From NCBI GenBank assembly GCA_029207755.1, contig JARCOQ010000005.1:59035414-59099413 (forward strand): a stretch of DNA of 64,000 nt. Reading direction: 5' to 3'. Position numbers and translations under genes: made by a program. The stretch is from Chamaea fasciata. Lineage: Eukaryota; Chordata; Aves; Passeriformes; Sylviidae. A model generated the notes under the pieces. That model did no database searches. It was not told where the DNA came from and saw nothing but the letters and a program-made list of their open reading frames with translations. Positions 9,277 to 20,387 of this stretch are shown here, piece after piece; position 1 is the first letter of the stretch; the number at the start of each line of letters is the position of its first letter.

Positions 9277-12202
9277 GTATTTCTCTTCTCTTATACTCCA
9301 GTTTTGATACCCTGCCCTTTCCCCCCACTCCTCTCAATACCTCCACAAGTTGCCCAGCGACAGCAATTTGTTCTTTAAAAATGAGGGGGCATTGCCTTGC
9401 TTCACCTGAAAAGGATAAAGAGCTGGACTTAATTAATGACAATTACTGGACATGACTGATCACAGCATCGTTGTAAAGGGATGTTCTTTTGCCAGCTATT
9501 TACAGAGCCACTGTAAGTGTGACTGTGTTGCAGGTTGCTCCACTAAATGGCAAGGAGACAGGACCCACAGTTACTTGGCCTTTTCCTGCTTGCTGAGGCA
9601 AAGGACCACCTGCAATACCACCCATTAGGATCACTGTAGTCTGATTTGGCTTTCATTACAAGCTTTTTGCAGAAAATGTGGCTTTGGTGCCACCTTAATT
9701 GTAGAAGTTGCCTGAAACCAAAATGTAAATGAAACCTGTAAACTGCTCCTTTCCCACCAGGCTACTGCCTGCATTTGTATATCAGCACCAGATGAGACTT
9801 GCCAGCTGTTCAAAGATAGGCTGGCTTTGACAGCCTGTTCTTAGGGCTGCAAGATCTATAAACACAAATGAGCACTCAGCATTCTGGAGTACTTCCTTCC
9901 ACAGGTCACGAACAGGTTTTAATGATTCTCCCCAGTGCTTCTGTGAGGTACTTATTAACCGAGTAAAACAAATTATGGGCTTGGGCAAGGTCATTCTGCA
10001 AATCCTCTGAGAATCAGACAGAAGAATGGGGAATACTCAGACCCTTCCCTGTAGCAGGTTGCCCAGGGGCCCACTATGAGCATGGCAGAGGCCATAGGGA
10101 AAGCTCTGGTATTGCTGATGGTGGGTCAGCTCAAAATGCAGAGCTGGGCAACAGCAGGTGACCCCAAGGGGAACATGTCTTGCAGGACAACCTCAGTTTA
10201 CTTGCTGTTACTTGGAAAACATCAAACTCAAAGCGAATCTTTGGTCAAATATCTCATTTTGATTTGTCTTCCTCAGCTGAAGCTATTATTTTGCAGTCTT
10301 CGCTGAAATCAAGCTGGACCTAATTTTCTCTATTACATTCCAAATTACCAGCTCAGAGTGATGGCTTGTCTGGAAATAGTTCGTTTATAGCTTCTGCCTG
10401 GTCTGTGGGCCAGCAGCACATTAAAGTTTCTCCATGCAGCAGGAGTCCTCACTACTGGAGCCGCCCCAGGCCATTTTTCATCTGTGCAAGGGATACTCTA
10501 CCTGGCTGAACTTGAACTGTGTTGCTCATGGCAGCACAAGAAGAGGTGTTTCTCTGACTCCCTTCCTTCTGCAGCAGGGGACAGACAGGTGCTGATGCAC
10601 AGGCACCAGTGCAACTTGTGCTTTTACCCCTGCAGGCATCCTGCAGCTGTCCTGGCTTGATCCTGCAGTGCTGCAGGGAGCACGCTGAGGGGCAAGGAAG
10701 TACTAGGAGGACTAAGGAAGGTTTGGCCTGTGACACCAAGTGCAGATTTGGAGAGTTGGATACCAGCCACAGATTTGTGTCTCTGTGTGTGTGTGTGCTG
10801 ATTCTGGGTAGGAAGCAGGATAAAGAGGCAAAAAACCATCAAAGCTCCAGGCCTCTCCCTCATTACTTATTTCTGGATGTTTTTTTTTCCAGCCTGAGCT
10901 GGTTACCATGGTGGTATGAACTGGAGTCCAGTCAGAGCAGTTTCAGATGCTCTGACCTGCAGCAAAGCCAAAGCTCCCAGCTGGGGCCTTGGTGGACCTG
11001 CTGAGGCTCGGCAAAGGTGGGCTCAGCCCTCAGCTCTGCCAGACTCCTGTGCACCCAGGGATATTTCTAAGGGCAAAAGGCGGCAGAGGTACAGCCTGAG
11101 GGCCATGGATCTCTCCATGCCACTGAATGGAGAGATCCCATTTCTGTGCTTGCTCGTTCTGCCCCTGTAGCCTGGGCAAGGACAGTGGTTAATTTGAGCT
11201 CTAAGAGAATTACTCAGCCAGGGTAACACCAAGACAGAGGTGCAGTGATTCACCTGCTCCTGAGGGATGCTGCTAGGGAAAGTCCCTGGAGCCAGTGTTA
11301 AAAGTGGTGGGATACGGAAGCATATCCTAATGCAGCAATGTTTAGGGGCAGGAACTTACTTTCTTCAAGTTGTTTCCATCCTACAGACCTCTACAAGGTC
11401 AATGGCTTTCAGATTTTCCTGCTTGATGACAAACATCACTTTTCTAATCCAACTTACCTTTTCTCCTGTGCTTTCTTTCTGGCAGCAGCTGAAGACATCT
11501 CCAATGTTTCGACAACTGAGCTTGAACCACCATGTCTTCGTAAGTCTTCATAAATCACTACTACCTCTTAAAGTTAAGTGATGAGTCTACACATTGACTG
11601 AGAGGCTGTCCTGGAAAGGGATTTATCTCTTTCCAAGTCTTCCACTGTGGGTCAACCTCTAGGATGCATTTCTAAGACTATTCCACTGTCATGGTGTATC
11701 TTAGGTGACATTGAGACAGACTCCTAGCTCTGAACAGACTAATTGACACAGCTGTGTCCTACAGCTCCCTGCCAGACTGCCTGCCTGTAGGCATTATACA
11801 GGTTCCCAAGAGCACCTCTTTCCCCTGCCCTACCGGGTCTTTCCCAAACAGCCAGCCCCAAACAACCCGAGATCCCACCACTACTCCAGAGTCATCCACC
11901 AGTTTCAGAGCCAGGCTTAGGGGAAAGATGCCAAGGCACAGTGATAGCACAGAAGTCATCTGCCCTCTCTAGTAAAGGAAACCTGTCGTGTACCTGGCCT
12001 CCTGTGAGGACACTTCCTTTCTCCCCCACCAGACGTGGACTTCTGCAGGCAGGCAGCCGTGTGCTGCCCCTCGGGCATGGATGACTACGGCTGGATCGCC
12101 GCGGCTGTCGGCTGGAGCCTCTGGTTTCTCACCCTCATCCTGCTCTGCATGGACAAGATCATCAAACTCCGGCCTGATGAACCCAAATACTTGGTGGCGT
12201 GA
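9195..12202 (+). CDS. TMEM213: Transmembrane protein 213, complete three-exon CDS
   Basis: Exons 9195-9276, 11489-11539 and 12033-12202 join in frame (303 nt) to give a 100-residue secretory-pathway membrane protein. Residues 1-27 are a signal peptide with a leucine- and alanine-rich core ending CSA. A variable linker with an N-x-S/T sequon (NVS) follows. The conserved part has VDFCRQAAVCC, DDYGWIAAAVGWSLWFLTLI and a lysine-rich stop-transfer MDKIIKL, then the tail PDEPKYLVA. The C-terminal half matches the human family closely, and the neighbours agree. Human TMEM213 is known mainly as a marker of kidney intercalated cells and related tumours; its molecular role is not established. The gene is head-to-head with ATP6V0A4 and converges with KIAA1549. 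Confidence 0.95.
9277..11488 (+). other. TMEM213: TMEM213 intron 1
   Basis: A 2.2-kb intron with a GTATTT donor. It holds a short TG run around 10785-10797 and no recognisable gene. The open frames inside look like chance. Confidence 0.85.
11489..11539 (+). CDS. TMEM213: TMEM213 coding exon 2 (luminal linker)
   Basis: This 51-nt exon follows the acceptor TTTCTGGCAGCAG. Using the second CAG keeps the frame, reading AEDISNVSTTELEPPCL. The donor is C|GTAAGT at 11540. It carries one N-glycosylation sequon (NVS) and a cysteine; the linker diverges from the human one, as expected for this variable part. Confidence 0.88.
11540..12032 (+). other. TMEM213: TMEM213 intron 2
   Basis: A 493-nt intron with a GTAAGT donor and a strong pyrimidine tract before the acceptor. 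Nothing else was seen. Confidence 0.85.
12033..12202 (+). CDS. TMEM213: TMEM213 coding exon 3 (Cys motif, membrane span, stop)
   Basis: The acceptor CTCCCCCACCAG ends at 12032. The exon encodes HVDFCRQAAVCC, the DDYGW turn, a membrane span of about 20 residues (AAAVGWSLWFLTLILLC) and the cytosolic tail ending LVA with a TGA stop at 12200-12202. This is the most conserved part of the family. Confidence 0.96.
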
Positions 12203-12577
12203 GGCAGAGCAAGCCAGCAAGCGGCAGCACTGGGAGCAGTGAGGCGCAGGCAGACTGACAAAACATTTCAAACACTTGTTAGGAAACGAAAAAGAAACAG
12301 AAAACGCCTTCAGCCAAAAAAGGCCAGATCTAAGCAGAGCAGCTTCACCCTCTCTGGCAGGCTGGAGCTGCCAGCCAAGGTGTGGAGCAGGCAAGTCCCT
12401 GCAAGCCACCACATATATGCCACAGTGCAAAAACCCCCCACTTTTCCCTGAGCCCTCTCGTGCTCCCTGTGAGCACAGCAGCAGGAGGAGAGGCTGAGGG
12501 ATCGGTTACCAGCCTATAGCACAGGGCCTCAAGACAACCTGGTGCATGACCTTTGGGTTTGACAAAGAAAGTGGGGA

Positions 12578-12583
12578 AATAAA
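12578..12583 (+). terminator. TMEM213: TMEM213 poly(A) signal AATAAA
   Basis: A canonical AATAAA lies 376 nt after the TMEM213 stop codon, so the 3' UTR would be about 0.4 kb. Confidence 0.65.
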
Positions 12584-12937
12584 GCTATTTTCTGGAACAT
12601 CAGCATAACCAGAGCCAAGACTAAGCTATAGGCCAGGTTACATCAGTAATTCACTGACTTTACAGAGTCCTTCTCACTCACTAACCTGTGATATTTTAAA
12701 GTCTATTAACTGATACATAGGAAGACTTTCTCATGGAATCTTAGGGATTATTTGGGGTGCTTTGAAAGTAAAACTAATTTTCCCAGTGCCATTTAGACAT
12801 GAACTGTGTTGCAGGAATCGAATGTTGGTTGTATTTATTCAGCTTCCACCTGCCTGAGAAACTAAGCCAAGCTGAAGTGTGGCAAGCAGGTTTAAACCAG
12901 TTCATGCACAAAACTGTTCCTATTTATATGAGACGAT

Positions 12938-12943
12938 AATAAA
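12938..12943 (+). terminator. TMEM213: Alternative downstream poly(A) signal AATAAA for TMEM213
   Basis: A second canonical hexamer lies 360 nt beyond the first. It could serve a longer TMEM213 transcript. No transcript data are available to choose between them. Confidence 0.35.
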
Positions 12944-14273
12944 CACTCTTACTGATTAAAAGACTCTCACTGACTGGTATATATGGATAAAACTTATATT
13001 GGCAAGGAATTACTCAACCCAAATTGTTAGGAAGACATTCATGCGGGAGGGTTTGCCTCACTGCAGTCAAACTCTGATTTGGTGCAGTTGCACCAGTTTT
13101 ATTTCTTTTATTAAAACAATAAATCAGAATTAAACCCACCTAGACCTATGCAAGGTTAGCAAATCTGCTAGAGAGCAACTGAAATGAAATATAAAAAGTT
13201 ACCTTTACATTTAAAAAGCACCATTGGAGATCTTTACCTGCTAGAAATAATTATACTCTCCCATCAGCTCATCAGTACATCCCATGAGTGAGAAAAGACA
13301 GAAATCAGTCTAAGACTCTTCCAGCTGATTCTGGCACAATTAACACTTTGATCAGGACAATTTGGCCACTTCAAAGTGATGGGCAGTTGTCCCTTATCAA
13401 CTAGCCCCCATCAAGAGGAACAGGGACAAGTTAGACACTGAGGAAAGAAAATACACCCTTCCTTATCACCACTATCACTTAAGACAAAAAGTCTTCAGGG
13501 TGAAATGCTGAACAGAGATGCTCACATCAGGAAAGTAAGCTTTGAAAGGGAGGGGCTTAATTCTCAACATTTCAATATACAGCAATTTAAACAAAAATAA
13601 TTTTCTCACAACAAATCCCAGTGTTGGAGACACTCAGCTTCTTTCCACAGAAACCCCAACTACCAAGCAAAACAATAAAGTCCCTCTCATTTACAAACAA
13701 ACTAACAAACAAAGGGCTCTCAGTCAACACCAAAATGTAAAGAGCAGTGAGCTGACAGTTAAACCACTGCAATCACTCTTGTACTACAAATCTTCTACCT
13801 ACATACATAATTTTTTCCCTGTTATATTAGATTTAATAACAGAAAATGTTAAGTGGTCTGAAAGTAACGCGAAAGACATTGGGAAAAAGTCTCCACTTAC
13901 TGCCTTCACATCTACCTTCTGCAGATCTCTTCCTACAGTTCCCCAGACTTACGGCAATTTTCTCTCAGTTGGGAACACTTCAGGATATGGCAGTGCTCTC
14001 CATCTTTGAGGGGATGCGTTTCATAGCTTTTGCGTGTCTTTGAGTTTTCAGCACGTGGTGCAAGCTCTAGATGTCCTACGAGAGCAACAGCCACAAAGAG
14101 CTTCATAACAACTGGGCAACTGTAGGGCTTCCTAAAGTCTGCCTTTAGAAGTACAGGTTGCTCATTCTTCACTCTCTCCATAATAATGCAGCTACCTTCA
14201 AGGATTGTAGTAGACTTAAACCTCAGGTTTTGCTTTTTACAGTTTTCTTTGAGGATTCCCAGCTCAACTAAAT

Positions 14274-14284
14274 GGGGGGGGGGG
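14274..14284. repeat. G11 homopolymer run
   Basis: Eleven consecutive G on the plus strand, followed by AAGGAAAAAA. It is a polypurine tract and a likely site of length variation and sequencing error. Confidence 0.9.
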
Positions 14285-15702
14285 AAGGAAAAAACCCCAT
14301 ATTTTGCCATATAATGTAGTGCCCTCCAGGATTTTGTGTGCCTGTGTTCCAAGGTGATGCCCAGGTCTTCACAAAATCAGGTATAAAAATGGAATACCTT
14401 ACAGATAACTTCTGCTGTGAAATGTATACTTTTTCTAGATCAGTGACCTGTAAAACTCTGATCTAATATGACAGGGTTGTTTCTTACTGCATCACCTACT
14501 CCGACATCTGACACTGTCAGGTTTGATCTACAGCTGCTTCTTCTCAAGTCACTTAAAAAAAACTTCATCCTGTAATGAATCTCATGAAGGCACTACTGTT
14601 CCTACTTGTGTCTGGGATCCCTAAACAAGGTGACAGTATTCCACAGGCTCCCAGGCTATCAATGTAAACATCTGCTTCTACATAACACAGGGCAAAGCCC
14701 CAAAGTACTATTTTAAAGGGACTCTCTGAGGTACACACTACGTGCTGTTCTGATCCTATGGGCAATCACAAGTACAATGCTAAACAACCCACTCTGCAAA
14801 AGGAGGAAAAAAGCCCTAATGGTGTTGTCAGTGTTCCAGGGGCTTGTTCAGCTACAGAAAGCACTGAATTAAAAATTTGCATCTGAAAGACTTGAGAAAT
14901 TGATATGAAGGCAGAAATTGATTACACATACCTGATTTCTAAAATGTAAAGATTCTCTATAGTCTACTGTTACATTTCCTGGAATAATTTTAGCCAGGGA
15001 ACACATGGGAGCACAGGTCGTGGGTTATAACCCCTCATTTAATCGCAATTGAGTCACAATTGAAGGCTGTGGTCTGGTTTTGATGCACAAATTAAACATA
15101 TAAATGCACAAATATATATGACCATATAGTATAATGCTTTATAAAAGTGGTCCATGAGCAGAGTTGCAGACTGACGTTCTCATTTATTGTGTATTATTTC
15201 ATGCTCTTAATAATATCACTCACAATTTAATACCTCTAATCATAGATCCCAACTAGTGTAACACTGTCCAAACCCTGTTGACTTGAAGGGAGCTACACAA
15301 ACATCCAGCACATGCCTTGTTTTGTTCTTTGGGGGTTTTTCACTGTAATTCAGGAAGCCAGTCATTTTTGTTCCCACAGGAAACCTTGGAGGCAAAGCAT
15401 AACCACTGATTTGTCAGCATGCATAAATCATTCTTGTGTTAAACCCAGGTGCTCCATCGAACTGCTACATATAACCTCATGGCACTGAGCTGGTGTAGGC
15501 ACTTCCACATCTCCAAGCATGTAAAAAGAAAGGTGATAGCTCCAAATGATGATGGAAATGTTAGTTGTCCGGTCATTCATAGTTATTGTCTGTCCAGCAC
15601 AAAAATGTTCCTCACTGGAATGAGATGGAGAAAAACAATCTATTCCAGCTCTTATGATTTAGTACAAAGAAAACCAAAATAACTGTTGAAACCTAGGTGG
15701 CT

Positions 15703-15728
15703 GGGGGGGGGAAAAAAAAAAAAGGGGG
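15703..15728. repeat. Homopurine tract G9-A12-G5
   Basis: Nine G, twelve A and five G in a row form a 26-nt uninterrupted purine tract with near mirror symmetry. Such tracts can adopt triplex DNA. It lies in the convergent intergenic region or distal 3' UTR. Confidence 0.9.
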
Positions 15729-16363
15729 TGAATAAAATTCACAAGTTTGAACCTCAGCACTGCTGACCACATCAGCAGAGTTCTTCCTATTTTCTGCACT
15801 AAGTTCCTGAATCTCAGGCATGAGATACATAGTGCCTGGAAAGGGAAGGGAGATGCAGATGGCACCTGGGAAAGCTGCTGGTCTGCAAGTGTTTCTGACA
15901 GACAAATGGAGCATTGGGGACATGTAACTGAGCAGCACTTTTAACAACAAAGGAAAAAAACAGCATCACAGCATTGCAGGGTAACTGCTTTAATTTGCCT
16001 GTAGATAATATCAATCACATCCAACTAGTGATTTTTTAAAAATTCTTTTTTCAAGACTAAATGGATTGGTACTTGATGCATGACTCTTCATCTTTTCAGA
16101 TACCACTGCTCTGGTAATGACTCACATTACTCACTGCCTTGATCCTTGGGGTTTTAGTGAATGAGCTACATATTAAGCAATTGCACTTTACAATGATTAC
16201 ACTTTGCCAAATCACTAGAGGAATGAAAACTGGCAAGCATCCGGGCTCCCTACTCACATGAAACACAGACAAGACAGAGGTTAAATTCATAAGAAAATGT
16301 GCTCTGTACTGGGACTCTGTAGGAATTTTAATAAAGTCATTACAAAAACTAGGGTATCAAAAA

Positions 16364-16369
16364 TTTATT
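16364..16369 (-). terminator. KIAA1549: Candidate distal KIAA1549 poly(A) signal
   Basis: The minus strand reads AATAAA about 7.0 kb past the stop codon. It is one of several hexamers listed for the 3' UTR. The choice rests only on the expected long UTR, so confidence is low. Confidence 0.2.
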
Positions 16370-16680
16370 GTCATTAATTACTGCCAAGGAATAGAATACA
16401 GGCATTCTTGGGAAGCAAGCACCCTCTCTTATCCTTACACTCCAGATTATGCTTATTTTGTGTCATCTGTGGTACCAGTATCTGTTGTGGAATTCAAAGC
16501 TCACAGCAGGTTTCTGTCCCAGAATCAAATATGTTCAATGAGCTTATTTCCAACTCCTAGTTTGCAACAACCATGCAGAAATAAACCACAACGTAAACAA
16601 TGCAGTATTGTCTCCCAAGTCTGCAAAGTGCTTGAAAAAAAAGCCAGCTCTAAGAGACGTGTGACAATTCCTGTCCAATT

Positions 16681-16708
16681 TGACAGCATGACCTTGACAG
16701 CATGACCT
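16681..16708. repeat. 14-bp perfect tandem duplication
   Basis: TGACAGCATGACCT occurs twice head to tail. The junction creates TGACCTTGA, whose reverse complement TCAAGGTCA matches the extended half-site of estrogen-related receptors. This is probably incidental. Confidence 0.9.
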
Positions 16709-19700
16709 CTGGAGCAAAAACTGAAGTACTTCTTCAGGTTTTCCACACCTCTGTCTGCTTTGTCTAAATGGGAGAAAGGGAGACATCTGCAAAGCCCCAC
16801 CTCCACTAGACTGCTCCCCCTTCATGGCATTCCAGCATATTGGGTATGTAAGTCAGATCAGTTCAAAAATATGCAAGTTCTAATGCAGCAACTCTCTGGG
16901 CTTAAACACATGAAGAAACCATTGTGCTTCAGCTGAACAATATTAACATCCTACACAGATGTGACAATATCAGGTAAGAGAGGTTAGCTCCTCCTTAAGA
17001 AGAATAAATAATGCTCATTGGCACTAGTGTTGAGTGCTCTTTCAGCTGCAGGAAAGGGCACTTTCTGCTCCCTGGCAGAGCGAGATTATTGTAGGCAATG
17101 TTGTGTCAGTGACGCTGTCTGCTGAAGCGACAAAAAACTTCTCCTAACTTAACTGCAGTTCTACTGTGCAAAACCAAGAACATCGTTTCCAGCACCCCAG
17201 CAAGTTTTCTCTCACCCAGCAGTCAAGTGTAGGAGGATGTGGCAGTAATGTAAACACATGGCTGCACATCTACAAATCTTCTAAACAGGAGACTCCTGTG
17301 CCACCATTAAGCCTGAAGACAGAAATAATTGTCAGGATCAAAAACATCCACAGAAATGTTTGACTGGGAGCATTCCATGCAAAATACAAAGCAACTTATC
17401 TGAAACCATTTTATCCAGGACTGCATGGACACAAATCCAGCAATCAGTTCAGGAGTTTGTGGATGCTCAGCTCACCTCTACTGCACTGAATGTGATTTCA
17501 TATTTGGTGACTATGGTGAATTGCTACTGACAGTGGCTAATCCACAACTCTTTCTCCTATTTCCTCCAGTCCAAGGATAAAAGCTTTCTGCTTTTGCATC
17601 ATCACATATTTTTAAATTTTTTATTTCTTTAGTCAAGTTTCTTTCAGATCTGTTTCAAGACCAAAAGAGCGCTGCGCATTGCCAAATATAACACAGCATT
17701 AATTCTCCTTGAATACAAAAGAGTTGTTCCTGAAACACAAACAATATGAGCTACTACTTTTAAATCATGCACAGCACTTAAAACCTTCCCACAGCCTAGA
17801 TGAGGAAACCAACTTCCAAGAAGCCTTGGGATGGAAATATTTGAGAAGTCTTCCTGGGAACACTACAGAGCTCTTAAGAAGTGTGTACATTTCAATGTAT
17901 CTAAAAATGTAAACCAGTAATTGTCATCTTTCAACTCTTTAGTTCTCATTCCATTTTGCCTGCTCTACACGTGGCAATAAGAGGATTTCTGCAAGTGAAC
18001 CTGAAAGTCACCATGTCAGGGATCCAAGGAGGTCCAGCATTTGTTTCAAAAGATTCTTGAGAGCATTTGTTCAAATGTGCCAATACTTTATTCCAGTTTA
18101 GATGTAACAGCCTAACACAAACTTCCAGTTATGGAGTGAGAACTACTCAAAACTAAACAGGAGTGGCCATTTACAAAGAAAAAAAAATATTTGATATGTA
18201 AAAGGTACCAAGAAAAAGTAACACAAAATCAAGACAAAACATTCCATCTCCACCAACTATGAAGTGCAAAGAAATGTGTATTTGCCTAATGCTAGTGTAA
18301 TTTCTTTTCTAATCTATCAGTCTTCAGTGGGATTCATGGGACTGCAGCTCTACTCCAGAAAAGCCTCTTTAAAAAGGCAGTGCAACTCCATGGGACTGTT
18401 GCTTCTCAAGTCTCTTACACTGCGTGAGTAAATTCACCCTGGGACTTGTATGCCAAAGCTAGAACATCTTGCCAAGTGCATTCCAAACCGCACTAAAGAA
18501 TTTGTAGGATGAATTCTTCCAAAGCATACATGTGACCACATGGTTTTCAGTGGAAGTCATGCAGATGCAGCCAGGGGCAACATGCAGAGCAATGTTTGGA
18601 TCTGAACTGCCAATCCTATGTCACGAGCTGAGCGTGCTCTGCCCTCACTGAGACACGTCTACTGGTGACAGCACAATACATCCCCATGCTGTCTCCTCCA
18701 CTTCTAAATAAAACAGGAAGAGAAAAACATACCCTCCACAAAAGGGAACTAATTTTTATTTCCACACTTAAGCATTTCAAAACTGCTGCTTATCTCTAGG
18801 CACATCTAAACAGTCCTGGAGAAACTCTACAGCCATGGTGAAGTGCTTTTGGAAGTCTCACTAACGAAAGATGTTCCTCACCCACACCAACCAGAACTGC
18901 AAGTGGTGAAGGACTGCAGAGGGGCCGTCATGGACTCTGCTTGAGTGGGGCCAGGGGGAATCCCTAAGATTTCTTCTCTTTTTACAGAGCACTGTCACAG
19001 GTGGTCCTGGAGACCTGGTTGCAGCCCTCTGCCTTCTGACTATCAGATGTCATCCTTTTACTTTTTAATCAATTTCCAGTTTTCTGTCCATATTCAGAAC
19101 ACACCAAACTGGTGCTATTTTTTAAAAAAAATCCATTTACTTCTTTGCATCTACAAAAATATGGCCCACAACACATCGCCACCTCAAAGGCACAAATGTT
19201 CTTCATCTTCCCACTTCAAAGCACTTGGCAAAAATAGGGAATTTTCAAGGACTGGCACCTGTTTACAAGGAACTGCTAGTTAAGACATGCAACAGAAAAT
19301 GCATATTTCTCCCTTGAGCTAAGAACTGTGATAGCTGGAAAAGTGAGGAATGTAGTGAGGGCAAAAGTTTAAAAAGTGAGTTTAGCTGTCTACTGTCATC
19401 CACATCACACAACAGGTGACTTCCCTTGGGCTTGAATATACACCCAGCTTCTGTATGTAATCCATCAAATGTGTTTTCAAGCCATGAGCTAACAACAACA
19501 GTGTGAGCTGTTGTGGTTCTTGGGAAGTTACAATTGCTGTACACAGCCTCTTTCTAAGATAATGCCATAACCCTGCTGTTCATGGTCTAATTTAGAGGCA
19601 CTGGCTTGGTAGGAACATGCACTTTTGGGTGATCACTCTGTGTATTTACCTGTGTCCATAAATGTGCACCATACTGGTGTAGTCAACACCACACCAGCCT

Positions 19701-20377
19701 TTTGGTGCAGGGTGTTACACACAGACCTTGTCTGACACTGCTGCTCCCCAACCACTAGATAAGAAGCCTGATCCAAACCACTGCAAGTACAGTACATTGC
19801 AAAGGGTCACTCAGATTCCATTACTGCTCCAATATGGCCATATTTAACATTACCGGTCCAGCACCTATGCAATTTGTTCCTCCTAAAAGCAAGATTTTCT
19901 TCCCTGAGTTAAAAGCCCACAGCCACTGGCAGGACCACGTGTTACATTCTGGTGGAGAATATTTCCTAGTACTGAAGCACGCCCCACCTTCCACACTGAG
20001 TGTATGAAAAATAACTGTAACATTCTACTTAGCTCCAAAAATAATCAAGAAGCAGGCTGGAGGTCAACATTTTGGCCACGAAAAGGAATCCAACCACGCT
20101 AAATTATGTAGCTCTCATCTCATCAAGTTGTTTTATATGCCAAACTAAATACAGACTAAACACAAATGTCAAGGAAAATTGTGAAGAAAGGGAAGAGCCT
20201 GAGGATTCCATGAACCAGATGGTTTAGTCATGGAAATGGATGCAACAGTTGGTAACAGCTTTCTGTGCCTGTACCAACTTTTCATTTGATTGGTGTTTTC
20301 AGAAACTGGTAGATTCATTGACAGATACTTAAATACAGGATACTTTAAGTTTCAGGGGAAAAAAGATTTGTTGGTTT

Positions 20378-20387
20378 CCCCCCCCCC
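20378..20387. repeat. C10 homopolymer run
   Basis: Ten C on the plus strand, with an A-rich run about 14 nt downstream. It lies in the putative KIAA1549 3' UTR. Confidence 0.9.

Noticed and set aside
8957..9442. 161-codon minus-strand open frame
   Set aside because: It overlaps TMEM213 exon 1 and its GC-rich 5' flank on the opposite strand. It is a shadow frame with low-complexity Arg/Gly/Ser content and no family resemblance.
13933..14352. 139-codon minus-strand open frame
   Set aside because: No recognisable protein. It lies in the noncoding region between TMEM213 and KIAA1549.
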